Source of the DNA: Hymenobacter sp. PAMC 26628
GTDB lineage: Bacteria; Bacteroidota; Bacteroidia; Cytophagales; Hymenobacteraceae
Reading direction: 5' to 3'
DNA length: 64,000 bases
NCBI RefSeq assembly: GCF_001562275.1
Contig: NZ_CP014304.1
Location: 186,001 to 250,000, forward strand
This document shows positions 35,658-44,250 of the stretch, piece by piece. Under the pieces are notes generated by a model that saw only the letters and a list, made by a program, of their open reading frames with translations, ran no database searches and had not been told where the DNA came from. The position numbers and the translations under genes were made by a program. Numbering within the stretch: position 1 is the stretch's first letter; the number at the start of each line of letters is the position of its first letter.

Positions 35658-35748
35658 CGTCATGCAGAGCGCAGCGAAGCATCTCTAATGCGGCAGTAAT
35701 TAATTATTTAGTCAGTGGGAGAGATGCTTCGCTGCGCTCTGCATGACG
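35658..35748. repeat. Palindromic intergenic repeat, copy 1
   Basis: Exact 29-base arms (35658-35686, starting CGTCATGCAGAGCGCAGCGA, and 35720-35748) surround an AT-rich centre of 33 bases (GGCAGTAATTAATTATTTAG). It lies between the convergent GDYXXLXY and tonB genes. The arm core GTCATGC...GAAGCATCT recurs in copies at 48679, 57123 and 58295. Confidence 0.85.
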
Positions 35749-35780
35749 TTCTAAACTACCCTATTTGGTATTAACAGAAA

Positions 35781-35812
35781 AGCCCCTGGCCATATGGCCA
35801 GGAGCTTTTTTA
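35781..35812 (-). terminator. Rho-independent terminator, convergent genes
   Basis: The stem AGC-C-CCTGGCCATATGGCCAGG-A-GCT is followed by six T on the plus strand and preceded by AAAA, so it can act both ways. It sits 20 bases past the tonB stop. Confidence 0.75.
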
Positions 35813-35830
35813 ATTATTAAAACTACTCTT

Positions 35831-36658
35831 TTACTTGTCCATGCGGAAGGAAATCGGTACGGTGTACTGCACGCTCACGGCCCGCCCGTTTTGCCGGCCC
35901 GGAATGAAGCGCGGCAGCTTGCTAATGGCCCGTAGCGTCTCTTCGTCCAGGCCCGAGCCCAGGCCCTTCACAATTTTCAGGTCTGTCACTTCGCCCTGCG
36001 CGTTCACCACGAAACTGGCGAACACCTTGCCTTCCACCCCGGCGGATAGGGCCTGGGTGGGGTAGCGAGCAGCCCGCTGGATGGCCGCCACGATGGCTTC
36101 GGTGCCGCCGCCGCCTGGCAACTGCGGCATTTGCTCCACAACAGTAAAAATCTGGGGATTCATAATGTCCGCCACTTCAGCAGGGCCCTCTATGGTTTTC
36201 AGGCCGTCAGGGTCAATGACTTCGGGCCCCACAACAGTTTTGGTAGCCACCACAGCATTCCTCAATTCGTCCTGGTCGGCGATTTTATCTACCTGTTGGT
36301 TGTCACTCACAATTTTAGGCGGCGTAAATTGAATGGTAGGCACGACCGTTGAGCGCGGCGGTTGTACGGCGGCTACGGGCGGCGGGGGAATAACAATTGG
36401 GTCAATTATCATCGGCTTTACTTCGGGGTTACCAATGCCGGTGGGCACGAAAGGAACCACCACCTCAGGGCCCCTAATTAGCCGCGCCAGGGCTTGGCCG
36501 CCCACCAGCAATGCTAGCAGGGCGAGGGCAATGCCGAGCGCCCGCGTCACGTGGCGCTGGTAGAGGTGGCGCAGCACGTAGGCACCGTAGGTCCGGTTGC
36601 GGCCGTCGAATACGATATCGTCGAGGCTGGCCGTGGCCAGCTGGGCATTGTTCATCAT
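35831..36658 (-). CDS. tonB: TonB-family energy transducer
   Basis: 275 residues. A cytoplasmic N-terminus (FDGRNRTYGAYVLRHLYQRH) leads to one transmembrane helix (ALGIALALLALLVGGQAL), a proline-rich periplasmic linker (IVIPPPPVAAVQPPRS) and a C-terminal TonB domain with the signature GVEGKVFASFVVNAQGEVTD and FIPGRQNGRAVSVQYTVPI. It spans the periplasm to energise TonB-dependent receptors such as the SusC protein here. It overlaps exbD by four bases (ATGA), so the two are coupled. A second ATG one codon on is also possible. Confidence 0.93.
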   Translation of the reverse strand: MMNNAQLATASLDDIVFDGRNRTYGAYVLRHLYQRHVTRALGIALALLALLVGGQALARLIRGPEVVVPFVPTGIGNPEVKPMIIDPIVIPPPPVAAVQPPRSTVVPTIQFTPPKIVSDNQQVDKIADQDELRNAVVATKTVVGPEVIDPDGLKTIEGPAEVADIMNPQIFTVVEQMPQLPGGGGTEAIVAAIQRAARYPTQALSAGVEGKVFASFVVNAQGEVTDLKIVKGLGSGLDEETLRAISKLPRFIPGRQNGRAVSVQYTVPISFRMDK

Positions 36659-37182
36659 AACGCGTTGCTAGTTAAAAGGGTGAGGTCGGCGGGGGAAAGC
36701 TTGGTGAGGGCGTATTGCTTCTGGTTGGTGATGCTCATCTCGTCGAGAATGTCCACCATGTCTTTGTATCGCGAGTCGGCGCCGGGCTTGATGAGCACCA
36801 CCACGGGGCCCCGCTGCTGGCGGGCCAGTAGCACCTGCCGGATGCCCCGGGGCCCAAAATCCGTGGTTTCCAACCGGGCCGCGGCCACCGTTTTATCGGC
36901 CGGTTGGTTCAGGCCGAAGTAGTAGTGCACGCGGTGGTTTTTGCCCAGAATGACGGTCAGGCTCTTCGAAGCGGGCACATCCGTGGGGTTCTTCTCGTCG
37001 GTTACGGGCATGGTCAGCTGCATCACGTAGGGCTTGGCAAACGTGGTGGTGAGCATGAAAAACGTGAGCAGCAGAAACGCGAGGTCCACCATCGGCGTCA
37101 TGTCGATGCGGGTCGACACCTTCTTACTTCGTCGGCGGCCGTTGGGAGCGGGGGCGGAAGCTTTCGGTTCGATGGCGGCCAT
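36655..37182 (-). CDS. exbD: ExbD-type biopolymer transport protein
   Basis: 175 residues starting MAAIEPKASAPAP. After a basic N-terminus (NGRRRSKKVSTRIDMTPMVD) comes one transmembrane helix (LAFLLLTFFMLTTTF) whose Asp is the conserved proton-channel residue of ExbD/TolR. The periplasmic domain follows. It works with ExbB (not in this window) and TonB to harness the proton motive force. Its stop overlaps the tonB start. No exbB lies upstream; the next gene is a cyclo-ligase in the same direction, so exbB must be elsewhere. Confidence 0.9.
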   Translation of the reverse strand: MAAIEPKASAPAPNGRRRSKKVSTRIDMTPMVDLAFLLLTFFMLTTTFAKPYVMQLTMPVTDEKNPTDVPASKSLTVILGKNHRVHYYFGLNQPADKTVAAARLETTDFGPRGIRQVLLARQQRGPVVVLIKPGADSRYKDMVDILDEMSITNQKQYALTKLSPADLTLLTSNAL

Positions 37183-37290
37183 AGGCGACGGGGCGAATGA
37201 GTGGAAGATGAACCACCAACGCACCGCTATATTGCCTTATTGCAGGCTTTAGGGCCCCAAACCACTATTTATTTTCGGCCCGTCAGAATC

Positions 37291-37878
37291 CTAAAAACGC
37301 CACACGCCCGCCGGCGTCACGAGGGCCTTCAGGGCCACGTCGGTGGGCAGTACGTCGGCCATCGGGGCCCCCGGCGACTCATCCAAAATATTGAGCCCAA
37401 TGAAGGCCGTATCCGGCCGGCACTGCGCCAAAAACCGGTCGTAAAACCCGCCGCCGTAGCCCACGCGCTGCCCGCGCGCGTCGCAAGCCAGCAGCGGCAC
37501 CAGCACGGCATCAAACGCGGCGGGCATTACACCCGTAGCTAGGGCCCCCACCGGCTCCGGAACGCCCCAGCGACTGGCCACTAGCGGTGTGGCGGCCGTC
37601 AATTCGTAGTGCTTCAGCAAAATGCCGTCGGGCTGCACCACCGGCGCCGCCAGCCGCACCGGCAGCTGCTCGGCCCAAACGCGGCGGATAATGGCCCACG
37701 TGTCGGGCTCGTTCTTGGCCGCCAGCGGCAGAAACACGTGCAGCCACCGCCACGCCGCCACCGGGAAATGCTGAAATAATTGCGCGCTAATTAATTCGCT
37801 GCGCGCCGCCACTTCGGCGGCCGTTAGGGCCCCGCGGTGGGCCAGGGCGGTGCGGCGCAGGGCGGGTTTAGTGGACAC
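37291..37878 (-). CDS. 5-formyltetrahydrofolate cyclo-ligase
   Basis: 195 residues of the 5-FTHF cyclo-ligase family (YgfA/Fau). It converts 5-formyl-THF to 5,10-methenyl-THF using ATP in the cytoplasm. The substrate/ATP-binding signature RVGYGGGFYDRFLAQ lies at about residues 137-151, with basic N-terminal residues (KPALRRTALAHR) that bind ATP phosphates. The length is normal. It stands alone, ahead of exbD-tonB in the same direction and three bases after a Yip1-like gene, so cotranscription with the latter is likely. Confidence 0.92.
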   Translation of the reverse strand: MSTKPALRRTALAHRGALTAAEVAARSELISAQLFQHFPVAAWRWLHVFLPLAAKNEPDTWAIIRRVWAEQLPVRLAAPVVQPDGILLKHYELTAATPLVASRWGVPEPVGALATGVMPAAFDAVLVPLLACDARGQRVGYGGGFYDRFLAQCRPDTAFIGLNILDESPGAPMADVLPTDVALKALVTPAGVWRF

Positions 37879-37880
37879 TT

Positions 37881-38540
37881 CTATTGCAGCAAGGAAGAAA
37901 ATAGTCTATCAAAAATGGTAAATGCCGCAATGAGTACCAGGATTACTGCTCCTGGCAACAGCATATTAATGAATGATTTAGCTAGGCCAAAGCCTTGCAA
38001 GATGCTGATTCCTTTAAGGAAAATAGTAACGGTCCAAAAGATCAGCAGAATGCTTACGAAGCTTATAATTGATTCTATGTAAGTCCAATAAGGAGCAATA
38101 GTAGCGGGATTAATTAAGTCAGGCCGCAACACATTGTAGCGCAACGCAAGCAAGCCCAACCCACCTATAGATGGTACCATAGCCCATGCTACAACAGTTT
38201 TGAACTGATTACTATCTGCATTGCCGCCCAACAGCCGCCCCATGGCACTTAGCGCTATGGTGTAACAATAAGTTGTAATCCAGCCGGATAACGCTCCGAT
38301 GGCGGTTGCAGCTATGATTTTAGAGTCGGACGGATGAATACCATTTTGAGCGAATGCACGCGATACTGAGCGTGTGATACCACCCAAAATTATCAACCCA
38401 AGGACGTATTTATTTGGGCAATTGCTAAGAATGAATTGGAGTGTTGCCGAGGGTCGGAACCATACGTTTGCAAGCAAACGCTTGCCGTCAATACGGCCGT
38501 TAGTGTCTTTGTATCTGGGACTAGGCTCCTGATGTTCCAA
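37881..38540 (-). CDS. Yip1-like membrane protein
   Basis: 219 residues with five to six hydrophobic helices (e.g. YVLGLIILGGITRSVS, IAATAIGALSGWITTYCYTIAL, MLLPGAVILVLIAAFTIF). The arrangement resembles the Yip1 domain family. The codons are clearly more AT-rich than in flanking genes, which suggests transfer or a separate history. It ends two bases before the cyclo-ligase start and would be cotranscribed with it. Function unknown. Confidence 0.7.
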   Translation of the reverse strand: MEHQEPSPRYKDTNGRIDGKRLLANVWFRPSATLQFILSNCPNKYVLGLIILGGITRSVSRAFAQNGIHPSDSKIIAATAIGALSGWITTYCYTIALSAMGRLLGGNADSNQFKTVVAWAMVPSIGGLGLLALRYNVLRPDLINPATIAPYWTYIESIISFVSILLIFWTVTIFLKGISILQGFGLAKSFINMLLPGAVILVLIAAFTIFDRLFSSLLQ

Positions 38541-38591
38541 ATCAATAAAGACAAAGAGTTTTTAATCGAATGGCAAAGTAATTATCATTAA

Positions 38592-40181
38592 TTACTCCTC
38601 CTCAATTACCGCGAAATTCAGCGCCAGCGGCTCCAGGGCCCCCAGCAACTGCTCGATAAAGCCCGGGTTATTAATTAATACGTTCAGCACGTTGTCGGTG
38701 CGCTCTTGTAGGCCGCCGCCGGGGAAGAGCTTTTCTTTGATGGCGGCGAGTTGGGCGTAGGCGGTTTCATGCTTGGTTTCGGCGGCTTTGCTGAGGCGCT
38801 TTTCGAGGCCCGCGAGGCCCGCGGCGGCTTTTTGGGCTTCGGCAGCCACGGTGCGCACCAGCGAGGCGTCGAGGCGCTGGGCCAGGTCCTGCACTTGCTG
38901 GAAGGTGGCGGCCAGGGCTTCCTGCTGCTCCTTCAGGCTGATTTCTTCCTGGCCCAGGGCGGCGCCCACTTGCTTCTTCAGCTCGGGCAGCGGGCGGAAA
39001 ATGTCGGTGGTGCTCAAACCCAGTTTCTTGAGCTTGCTGGCGTTGGCGCGGCTCACGTACAGGGCCGAGTTGCGGGGCAGCACGATGGGAAACGGCACCC
39101 CGAAGGCGGCAAACACGTCCTTCAGCTGGAACCAGTACGCCACCTCCGCGCCCCCGCCGATGTAAGCCAAGTTGGGCAGTAGAATTTCCTGGTACAACGG
39201 GCGCAGCACCACGTTGGGGCTGAAGCGCGCGGGCTGCTGGCGGGCCAGCTCCAGCAGCTCGGCCTGGCTGTGGCAGCGGGCGGTGTTGCGCACGGTCACC
39301 TCCACGCAGTCGGCGCCGTTGGCGTCGGGCTCCAACCGCTCGCGCAAGCCGTTGTCGGTGAGAAAGAACAGGTTGAGGGGCCGCGAATACACCTGCGGCT
39401 TGTAGCCGGCGGCGGTGAGGCGGGCGTTGGTGGCCTGCACGGCGGCGTTGGAGGTTTGGTGCTGAATTTCCTGCTCTAGCACCGGCACCAGGGCCTGCTT
39501 CAAGTCCGGGCGGTCGGCGTCGAGCGTCACCAGCCCGTACTGGCCAAACAGGCCGTCGGCGAGGCGCTGGGTGGCGGCGGCCAGCGTGGGGGCCCCGGCG
39601 TAGGCGTCGCGGAACAGAGACGGCACCTCGGGCGGCAACTGGCTCAGCAGCTGCTCTTCCAGGCCGGCCAGGGGCAGGCGGCCCACGGGGCCCCCGGTGC
39701 CGGCGGCGTCCCACTGGTAGGTTTTGCCGAAGAGCGAGAAGTGGTTGATTTCGGCGAAGTCGTGGTCCTCGGTGGCCATCCAGTACACGGGCACGAAATC
39801 GTACTGCGGGAACCGGGCCTTCAACTCGCGGCTCAACTTGATGGCCGACACGATTTTATACACGAAGTAAAGGGGCCCCGTGAGCAGGTTGAGCTGGTGA
39901 CCGGTGGTGACGGTGAACGCAGTGTCCTTCTCCAGCAATTCGAGGTTGGCGGCTACGGCAGCGGGCACTTCGCCGGTGGCGTACTGGGCGCGCAGGGCCT
40001 CCACCAGCCGCTGCCGCGCCTCGGGTGAGTAGGCAGCGCGCTTCTCCTCGATTTGGGCGGTGAAGTTTTCCAGCGCCGGCCAGCGGTGGTAGAAGGGCGC
40101 CAGCTCGGGCTTTTGGGCCAGGTAATCGGTGAGAAGGCCGGAGAAAGCGCCGGTGTCGGCGTAGGAGAGTGTCTGAACCAC
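38592..40181 (-). CDS. bshC: Putative cysteine ligase BshC (bacillithiol synthesis)
   Basis: 529 residues of the BshC family, which adds cysteine to glucosaminyl-malate in the last step of bacillithiol synthesis. Diagnostic segments are TAFTVTTGHQLNLLTGPLYFVYK (HIGH-like TGHQ), PVYWMATEDHDFAEINHFSLFG, RPLYQEILLPNLAYIGGGAE and a C-terminal coiled coil (LKEQQEALAATFQQVQDLAQ). The start is a GTG (40179-40181) giving VVQTLSYADTG; the long open frame further upstream is rimO's complement and not part of the gene. The start lies inside a 55-bp inverted repeat shared with the rimO 3' end. A YtxJ protein of the same redox system is encoded at 56584. Confidence 0.9.
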   Translation of the reverse strand: MVQTLSYADTGAFSGLLTDYLAQKPELAPFYHRWPALENFTAQIEEKRAAYSPEARQRLVEALRAQYATGEVPAAVAANLELLEKDTAFTVTTGHQLNLLTGPLYFVYKIVSAIKLSRELKARFPQYDFVPVYWMATEDHDFAEINHFSLFGKTYQWDAAGTGGPVGRLPLAGLEEQLLSQLPPEVPSLFRDAYAGAPTLAAATQRLADGLFGQYGLVTLDADRPDLKQALVPVLEQEIQHQTSNAAVQATNARLTAAGYKPQVYSRPLNLFFLTDNGLRERLEPDANGADCVEVTVRNTARCHSQAELLELARQQPARFSPNVVLRPLYQEILLPNLAYIGGGAEVAYWFQLKDVFAAFGVPFPIVLPRNSALYVSRANASKLKKLGLSTTDIFRPLPELKKQVGAALGQEEISLKEQQEALAATFQQVQDLAQRLDASLVRTVAAEAQKAAAGLAGLEKRLSKAAETKHETAYAQLAAIKEKLFPGGGLQERTDNVLNVLINNPGFIEQLLGALEPLALNFAVIEEE

Positions 40182-40435
40182 GGATTTATCGGATTGAACG
40201 GATTCGTCGGATTTTGGGGACGATTGAAAGCGGCGCGGCGGGGCCGCGCGGCAAAGGTCGGGACTAAACAAAAAAGGCAGCCGGTTGGCTGCCTTTTGTA
40301 AATAGAATGACTGGTGGCAATTTAAAAGCCGCCCGAATAGGGCCCCACATCCTTCAAAATTCAGCGAACCGGTAAAGAAAAATCGTCCCCAAAATCCGAC
40401 GAATCCGTTCAATCCGATAAATCCGTGGTTCAGAC
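40171..40435. repeat. Element with perfect 55-bp inverted repeats between bshC and rimO
   Basis: Arm 40171-40225 (starting GTCTGAACCACGGATTTATC) is the exact reverse complement of arm 40381-40435. The 155 bases between them contain a bidirectional terminator (40272-40297). The left arm covers the bshC start codon and the right arm covers the rimO stop codon. A related CGGATTCGTCGGATT word recurs at about 41751-41785, before the rimO start. The structure resembles a small non-autonomous inverted-repeat element. Confidence 0.85.
40272..40297 (-). terminator. Bidirectional hairpin terminator
   Basis: AAAAGGCAGCC pairs with GGCTGCCTTTT around a GGTT loop. It lies about 130 bases past the rimO stop and inside the 55-bp inverted-repeat element, before the bshC start. 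Confidence 0.7.
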
Positions 40436-41743
40436 AAGCACGCCGTACAGGTCGAAATCCGTAGCCGAGGTGATTTTCACGTTGGCAAAATCGCCGAGGC
40501 GCACGAACGTGTTTTTCTCCACCGGCACGAGTACCTCGTTGTCCACCTCGGGCGAGTCGAACTCGGTACGGCCCACGAAGTGGCCGCTCTCCTTGCGGTC
40601 GAAGAGCACCTTGTATGTCTGGCCCACGCGGGCCTCGTTCAGCTCCAGCGAAATGCCCTGCTGCAGCTCCATGATGGCGTCGGCGCGGCCCTGCTTCACG
40701 TCGGCGGGGACGTTGTCTTCCAGCGTGTAGGAATGCGTGTTGTCTTCGTGCGAGTACGTGAAAATGCCCAGCCGCTCGAACCGCGTCTGGCGCACAAACT
40801 CGTACATCTCGTCGAAGTCGGCGTCGGTTTCGCCGGGGTGGCCGGCGATGAGTGTTGTGCGCAGTGCAATGCCCGGCACCCGCTGCCGAATGGTGTCCAC
40901 GAGCTCCGAAGTGCGGCGGCGGGTGATGCCGCGGCGCATGGTTTTCAGCATATTGTCCGAGCCGTGCTGCAAGGGCATGTCGAGGTACTTGCAGATGTTG
41001 GCGCGCTCGGCCATCACGTCCAGGGCCTCCAGCGGAAATTGCGACGGGTAGGCGTATTGCAGCCGGATCCAGTCGATGCCGTTCACGTCGGAGAGGCGGC
41101 GCAGCAGCTCGGGCAGCTTGCGCTCGCCGTAGGCTTGCAGGCCGTAGTAAGTCAGGTCCTGGGCAATGAGAATCAGCTCCTTGGTGCCCTGGGCGGCCAG
41201 GCGGCCGGCGTCGCGCACGAGGTCGTCCATGGTGCGGTCCACGTGCTTGCCGCGCATCAGCGGGATGGCGCAAAACGAGCACGGGCGGTTGCAGCCCTCG
41301 GCAATTTTGAAGTAAGCGTAGTGGCGCGGCGTGGTGAGCAGGCGCTCGCCCACCAGCTCGTGCTTGTAGTCGGCGTTCAGCACCTTCAGCATCTGCGGCA
41401 GCTCCAGCGTGCCGAAGTAGGCGTCCACCTGCGGGATTTCCACCTCCAGCTCGTCCTTGTAGCGCTGCGAGAGGCAGCCCGTCACGTAGAGCTTCTCCAG
41501 GCGGCCGGCCTCCTTCTCGTCGGCGTAGCGCAGGATGGTGTCGATGCTCTCCTGCTTGGCGTTGTCGATGAAGCCGCAGGTGTTGATGATGACGATGTTG
41601 GCGTCGCTTTTCGTCGCCTCGTGCGTCACGTCAAAGTCGTTGGCCTGGAGCTGGCCCATCAGCACCTCGCTGTCCACGATGTTCTTCGAGCAGCCCAGCG
41701 TGATGACGTTGACCTTGTTTTGGTTTTGATTTCTAACTTTCAT
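40430..41743 (-). CDS. rimO: Ribosomal protein S12 methylthiotransferase RimO
   Basis: 437 residues. It is a radical-SAM methylthiotransferase that adds a methylthio group to the conserved Asp of ribosomal protein S12. The N-terminal MTTase domain carries three cluster cysteines (ITLGCSKN, INTCGF, VTGCLSQ). The radical-SAM motif is EGCNRPCSFCAIP at about 144-156, and a TRAM domain ends the chain (GRTEFDSPEVDNEVLVPV). The sequence IGHxGE-type AGHPGETDADF supports RimO rather than MiaB. The stop codon lies inside the right arm of the 55-bp inverted repeat. Confidence 0.95.
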   Translation of the reverse strand: MKVRNQNQNKVNVITLGCSKNIVDSEVLMGQLQANDFDVTHEATKSDANIVIINTCGFIDNAKQESIDTILRYADEKEAGRLEKLYVTGCLSQRYKDELEVEIPQVDAYFGTLELPQMLKVLNADYKHELVGERLLTTPRHYAYFKIAEGCNRPCSFCAIPLMRGKHVDRTMDDLVRDAGRLAAQGTKELILIAQDLTYYGLQAYGERKLPELLRRLSDVNGIDWIRLQYAYPSQFPLEALDVMAERANICKYLDMPLQHGSDNMLKTMRRGITRRRTSELVDTIRQRVPGIALRTTLIAGHPGETDADFDEMYEFVRQTRFERLGIFTYSHEDNTHSYTLEDNVPADVKQGRADAIMELQQGISLELNEARVGQTYKVLFDRKESGHFVGRTEFDSPEVDNEVLVPVEKNTFVRLGDFANVKITSATDFDLYGVLV

Positions 41744-41827
41744 AAATCACGGATTCGTCGGATTATCCACGGATTGGGCGGATTTTGTAGCCGACTTTCT
41801 TGGTAAGGTTCTAGTGGGGCCCCGGGG

Positions 41828-42463
41828 CTAGCGCAGCGCGGCCAGAGGAAATTGAAACCCAGGCAGCACGTCCTCGCCGTCCAGGGTTTCCTCAAATGAT
41901 TTGGCGACGCTCACCGAGCCGTCGGCGCGAAACACGCGGGCCGTTTCGGTTTTGGGGCCGATGAGCCAAGCCAAGCGGCAACCGTTGGCGATGTACTCCA
42001 ACAGTTTGGTCGTCAAATCGGTCAGGCTATCGGACGGGCTGGCCAACTCCACCACAAAATCGGGGCAGAGCGGCGGGAAACGCTCTTGCTGCGCGGCCGC
42101 CAGGGCCCCCCAGCGGTCGGCGCGCACCCACGCCACGTCGGGCGAGCGCACCGCACTGTTGGGTAGCCGGAAGCCGGTGGAAGAATCGAATACTTCGCCC
42201 AACTTATTTTCTTCGGCCCATACACCTAAGCGGACAATCAGCTTGGTATTGCGGCGGCCCGTGGTTCCTCTGGTCATGCTTAAAAACTCAATGGTGCCGT
42301 CGGCCCGGCGTTCAAATTTCAGTTCGGCGTTGCGCTGGCAGAAGACGTAGAATTCGTCCTCCGTCATGTGGTTCAGCCAGTCGGCCAGGCTAATGGCCGG
42401 GGCGGAGGCTTCGGGCAGCGCGGCGGCCGGCGGCAGCACGGGGGGCAACAAGTTGGGCGTCAT
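41828..42463 (-). CDS. Uma2-family (DUF820) restriction-endonuclease-fold protein
   Basis: 211 residues. After a Pro/Ala-rich start comes a PD-(D/E)XK-like core: GTTGRRNTKLIVRLGVW, then SPDVAWVRADRW with the first Asp, and CPDFVVELASPSDSLTDL with the D...E-L-x-S motif. This matches the Uma2 family, abundant in cyanobacteria and Hymenobacter and of unsettled function. The single-copy gene stands between pheS and rimO in the same direction. The alternative is a nuclease of a mobile element, but no element ends are seen here. Confidence 0.85.
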   Translation of the reverse strand: MTPNLLPPVLPPAAALPEASAPAISLADWLNHMTEDEFYVFCQRNAELKFERRADGTIEFLSMTRGTTGRRNTKLIVRLGVWAEENKLGEVFDSSTGFRLPNSAVRSPDVAWVRADRWGALAAAQQERFPPLCPDFVVELASPSDSLTDLTTKLLEYIANGCRLAWLIGPKTETARVFRADGSVSVAKSFEETLDGEDVLPGFQFPLAALR

Positions 42464-42512
42464 GGCAAAGGCAACAGCAAGACCGAACGAATTAATTCAG
42501 AACCCCGGGGCC

Positions 42513-43586
42513 CTACACGGCCTCGAACTGCCGCAAAAAGCGCAGGTCGTTCTCCGTGAACAGGCGCAAATCTTTGATTTGGTACTTGAGCATGGCGATG
42601 CGCTCGATGCCCATGCCCCAGGCATAGCCGGAGTATTTCTCGGGGTCGATGCCGCTGTTTTCGAGCACGTTGGGGTCCACCATGCCGCAGCCGCCAATTT
42701 CTACCCAGCCCGAGTACTTGCAAATGTTGCAGCCCTTGCCCTTGCAGATAAGGCAGGTGATGTCAATCTCGGCGCTGGGCTCGGTGAAGGGGAAGAAGCT
42801 GGGCCGGAACCGGATGTTAATGTCCGTTCCAAACATCTCATTCACAAAGTAGTACACCGTTTGCTTGAGGTCGGCAAAGCTCACGCCCTCGTCGATGAAA
42901 ATGCCTTCTACCTGGTGGAACATCATGTGGGCGCGGGCCGAAATGGCCTCGTTGCGGTACACGCGGCCCGGCATCACGCGGCGGATGGGCAGGGGCTCGG
43001 TTTCCATCACCCGCACCTGCACGGTGCTGGTGTGGGTGCGCAGCAGCAGCGGCACGTCGGGGGCCCCGGAGTCGGCCGGATCAATCGGGCTTTTGGGGGC
43101 GGGCGGGGCGATGAAGAACGTGTCCTGCATGTCGCGCGCCGGGTGGTTTTCGGGGAAGTTGAGGGCCGTGAAGTTGTGCCAGTCGTCCTCAATCTCGGGG
43201 CCCTCGGCCACTGAGAAGCCAATGCGGCCGAAGATGCGCAGCATCTCTTCGCGCACCAGGCTCAGGGGGTGGCGGGTGCCCAGGGCGTTGGGCACGGGCG
43301 GCAGGGTGTAGTCGTAGCCGGCGTCGGCGGGCTGGTTGGCGGTGGCGGCTTCCAGGGCCTGCTGGGCCTCGTCGTGGCGGGCCTGGGCGGCCTGCTTGAA
43401 CTGGTTGAGTTGCTGGCCCACGGCGCGCTTCTGCTCGGCGGGCACGGTTTTGAGCTGGTCGAACAAGTCGGCCAGGCGGCCCTTGCGGCCGAGGTAGGCA
43501 ATGCGGAACGCGTCGAGCTGGGCCGCGGTGGCCAGCTCCTGGGCGCTGATTTCGGCCTCGAGGCCGGCAATGGAATCCTGTAGCAT
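42513..43586 (-). CDS. pheS: Phenylalanine--tRNA ligase alpha subunit
   Basis: 357 residues. An N-terminal coiled-coil tRNA-binding arm (LDAFRIAYLGRKGRLADLFDQL) is followed by the class II aminoacyl-tRNA synthetase core: PVPNALGTRHPLSLV, motif 2 around MPGRVYRNEAISARAHMMFH, and motif 3 in YAWGMGIERIAMLKY. A cysteine cluster (CLICKGKGCNICKYSGW) is typical of many PheS. It charges tRNA-Phe together with PheT, which is not in the window. The start MLQDSIAGL is chosen over a long 5' extension. A promoter-like TAACTTTG (43592-43599, minus strand) sits just before the ATG, implying a very short leader. Confidence 0.95.
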   Translation of the reverse strand: MLQDSIAGLEAEISAQELATAAQLDAFRIAYLGRKGRLADLFDQLKTVPAEQKRAVGQQLNQFKQAAQARHDEAQQALEAATANQPADAGYDYTLPPVPNALGTRHPLSLVREEMLRIFGRIGFSVAEGPEIEDDWHNFTALNFPENHPARDMQDTFFIAPPAPKSPIDPADSGAPDVPLLLRTHTSTVQVRVMETEPLPIRRVMPGRVYRNEAISARAHMMFHQVEGIFIDEGVSFADLKQTVYYFVNEMFGTDINIRFRPSFFPFTEPSAEIDITCLICKGKGCNICKYSGWVEIGGCGMVDPNVLENSGIDPEKYSGYAWGMGIERIAMLKYQIKDLRLFTENDLRFLRQFEAV

Positions 43587-43700
43587 AGCCACAAAGTTAC
43601 GGCCGGACGGCACCCCGGCGGGCGGTTTCGCGTAGGCAACCCGTTGGGCCGCCTGCCGGCGGGGCCAACGGCCCATCCTTCACCCTTATTCCCTGTCTCC

Positions 43701-44045
43701 ATGCTCCGTTCCTTGCTCGCCGTAGTATTGGCCGCCTCGGCCCTCGCCGCCACTGCCCAAACCACCCCGCGCCGCGCCGCCAAACCGGCCGCCACCGCCG
43801 CCAAAACCAAGCCCGTGCCGGCCGCCACCTCCGACGCCACTGCTACCTCCCCCGACGGCGGTTTCGGCAATGGGGCCCCCGGCGCGTCATCGGCCAACGA
43901 CGGCGGCAAGGGCCAGGGCGTGTACGCCGCCCCCGGCATGCCCGTGGAGGTGACGCCCGGCAAGGAAGTGGGTTCCTACAAAGGCACCACCGACAAGGCC
44001 ACGCCCGCCAAGCGCACCAGCGGCACCACGCTCTCGCCAAAGTAA
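43701..44045 (+). CDS. Small secreted protein with APGM...TTLSP motif (paralogue 1)
   Basis: 114 residues. Signal peptide MLRSLLAVVLAASALAATAQ is followed by an Ala/Pro/Lys-rich low-complexity stretch, then GVYAAPGMPVEVTPGKEVGSYKG and the C-terminal TSGTTLSPK. The pattern Y-x-APGM ... Y-x-G ... TTLSP is shared with the next two genes. No known domain was recognised. It is probably periplasmic or surface-exposed and basic. It has its own terminator (44082-44120), so the three paralogues seem to be separate transcription units. Confidence 0.7.
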   Translation: MLRSLLAVVLAASALAATAQTTPRRAAKPAATAAKTKPVPAATSDATATSPDGGFGNGAPGASSANDGGKGQGVYAAPGMPVEVTPGKEVGSYKGTTDKATPAKRTSGTTLSPK

Positions 44046-44081
44046 GCGTTGGGGGCCCCTGGGCCTGTTGGGTTTTATTGA

Positions 44082-44120
44082 ACGCCCCGCTTGGCTTGCG
44101 TAGCCAGGCGGGGCGTTTTT
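44082..44120 (+). terminator. Rho-independent terminator
   Basis: ACGCCCCGC (82-90) pairs with GCGGGGCGT (108-116), extended by TTGGCT/AGCCAG, with a five-base loop and a TTTTT tail. It follows the first small secreted protein gene by about 35 bases. Confidence 0.85.
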
Positions 44121-44250
44121 AGGTTGAATTTGCGGGTGGGGCCCCGGGGCAGTTTCAGTGGCGGGCCGGGGCCCGGGCAGTGAAATTTAAGTTTGGCACG
44201 GTCTTCGATTTTAGGCAAGCAGCTCCTCACTCCCTAAGCCCGCTTCGCCC

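Noticed and set aside
40182..41282. A long N-terminal extension of bshC in the same frame
   Set aside because: It overlaps rimO on the same strand in another frame and is Arg/Pro-rich; BshC homologues begin at about the GTG at 40181.
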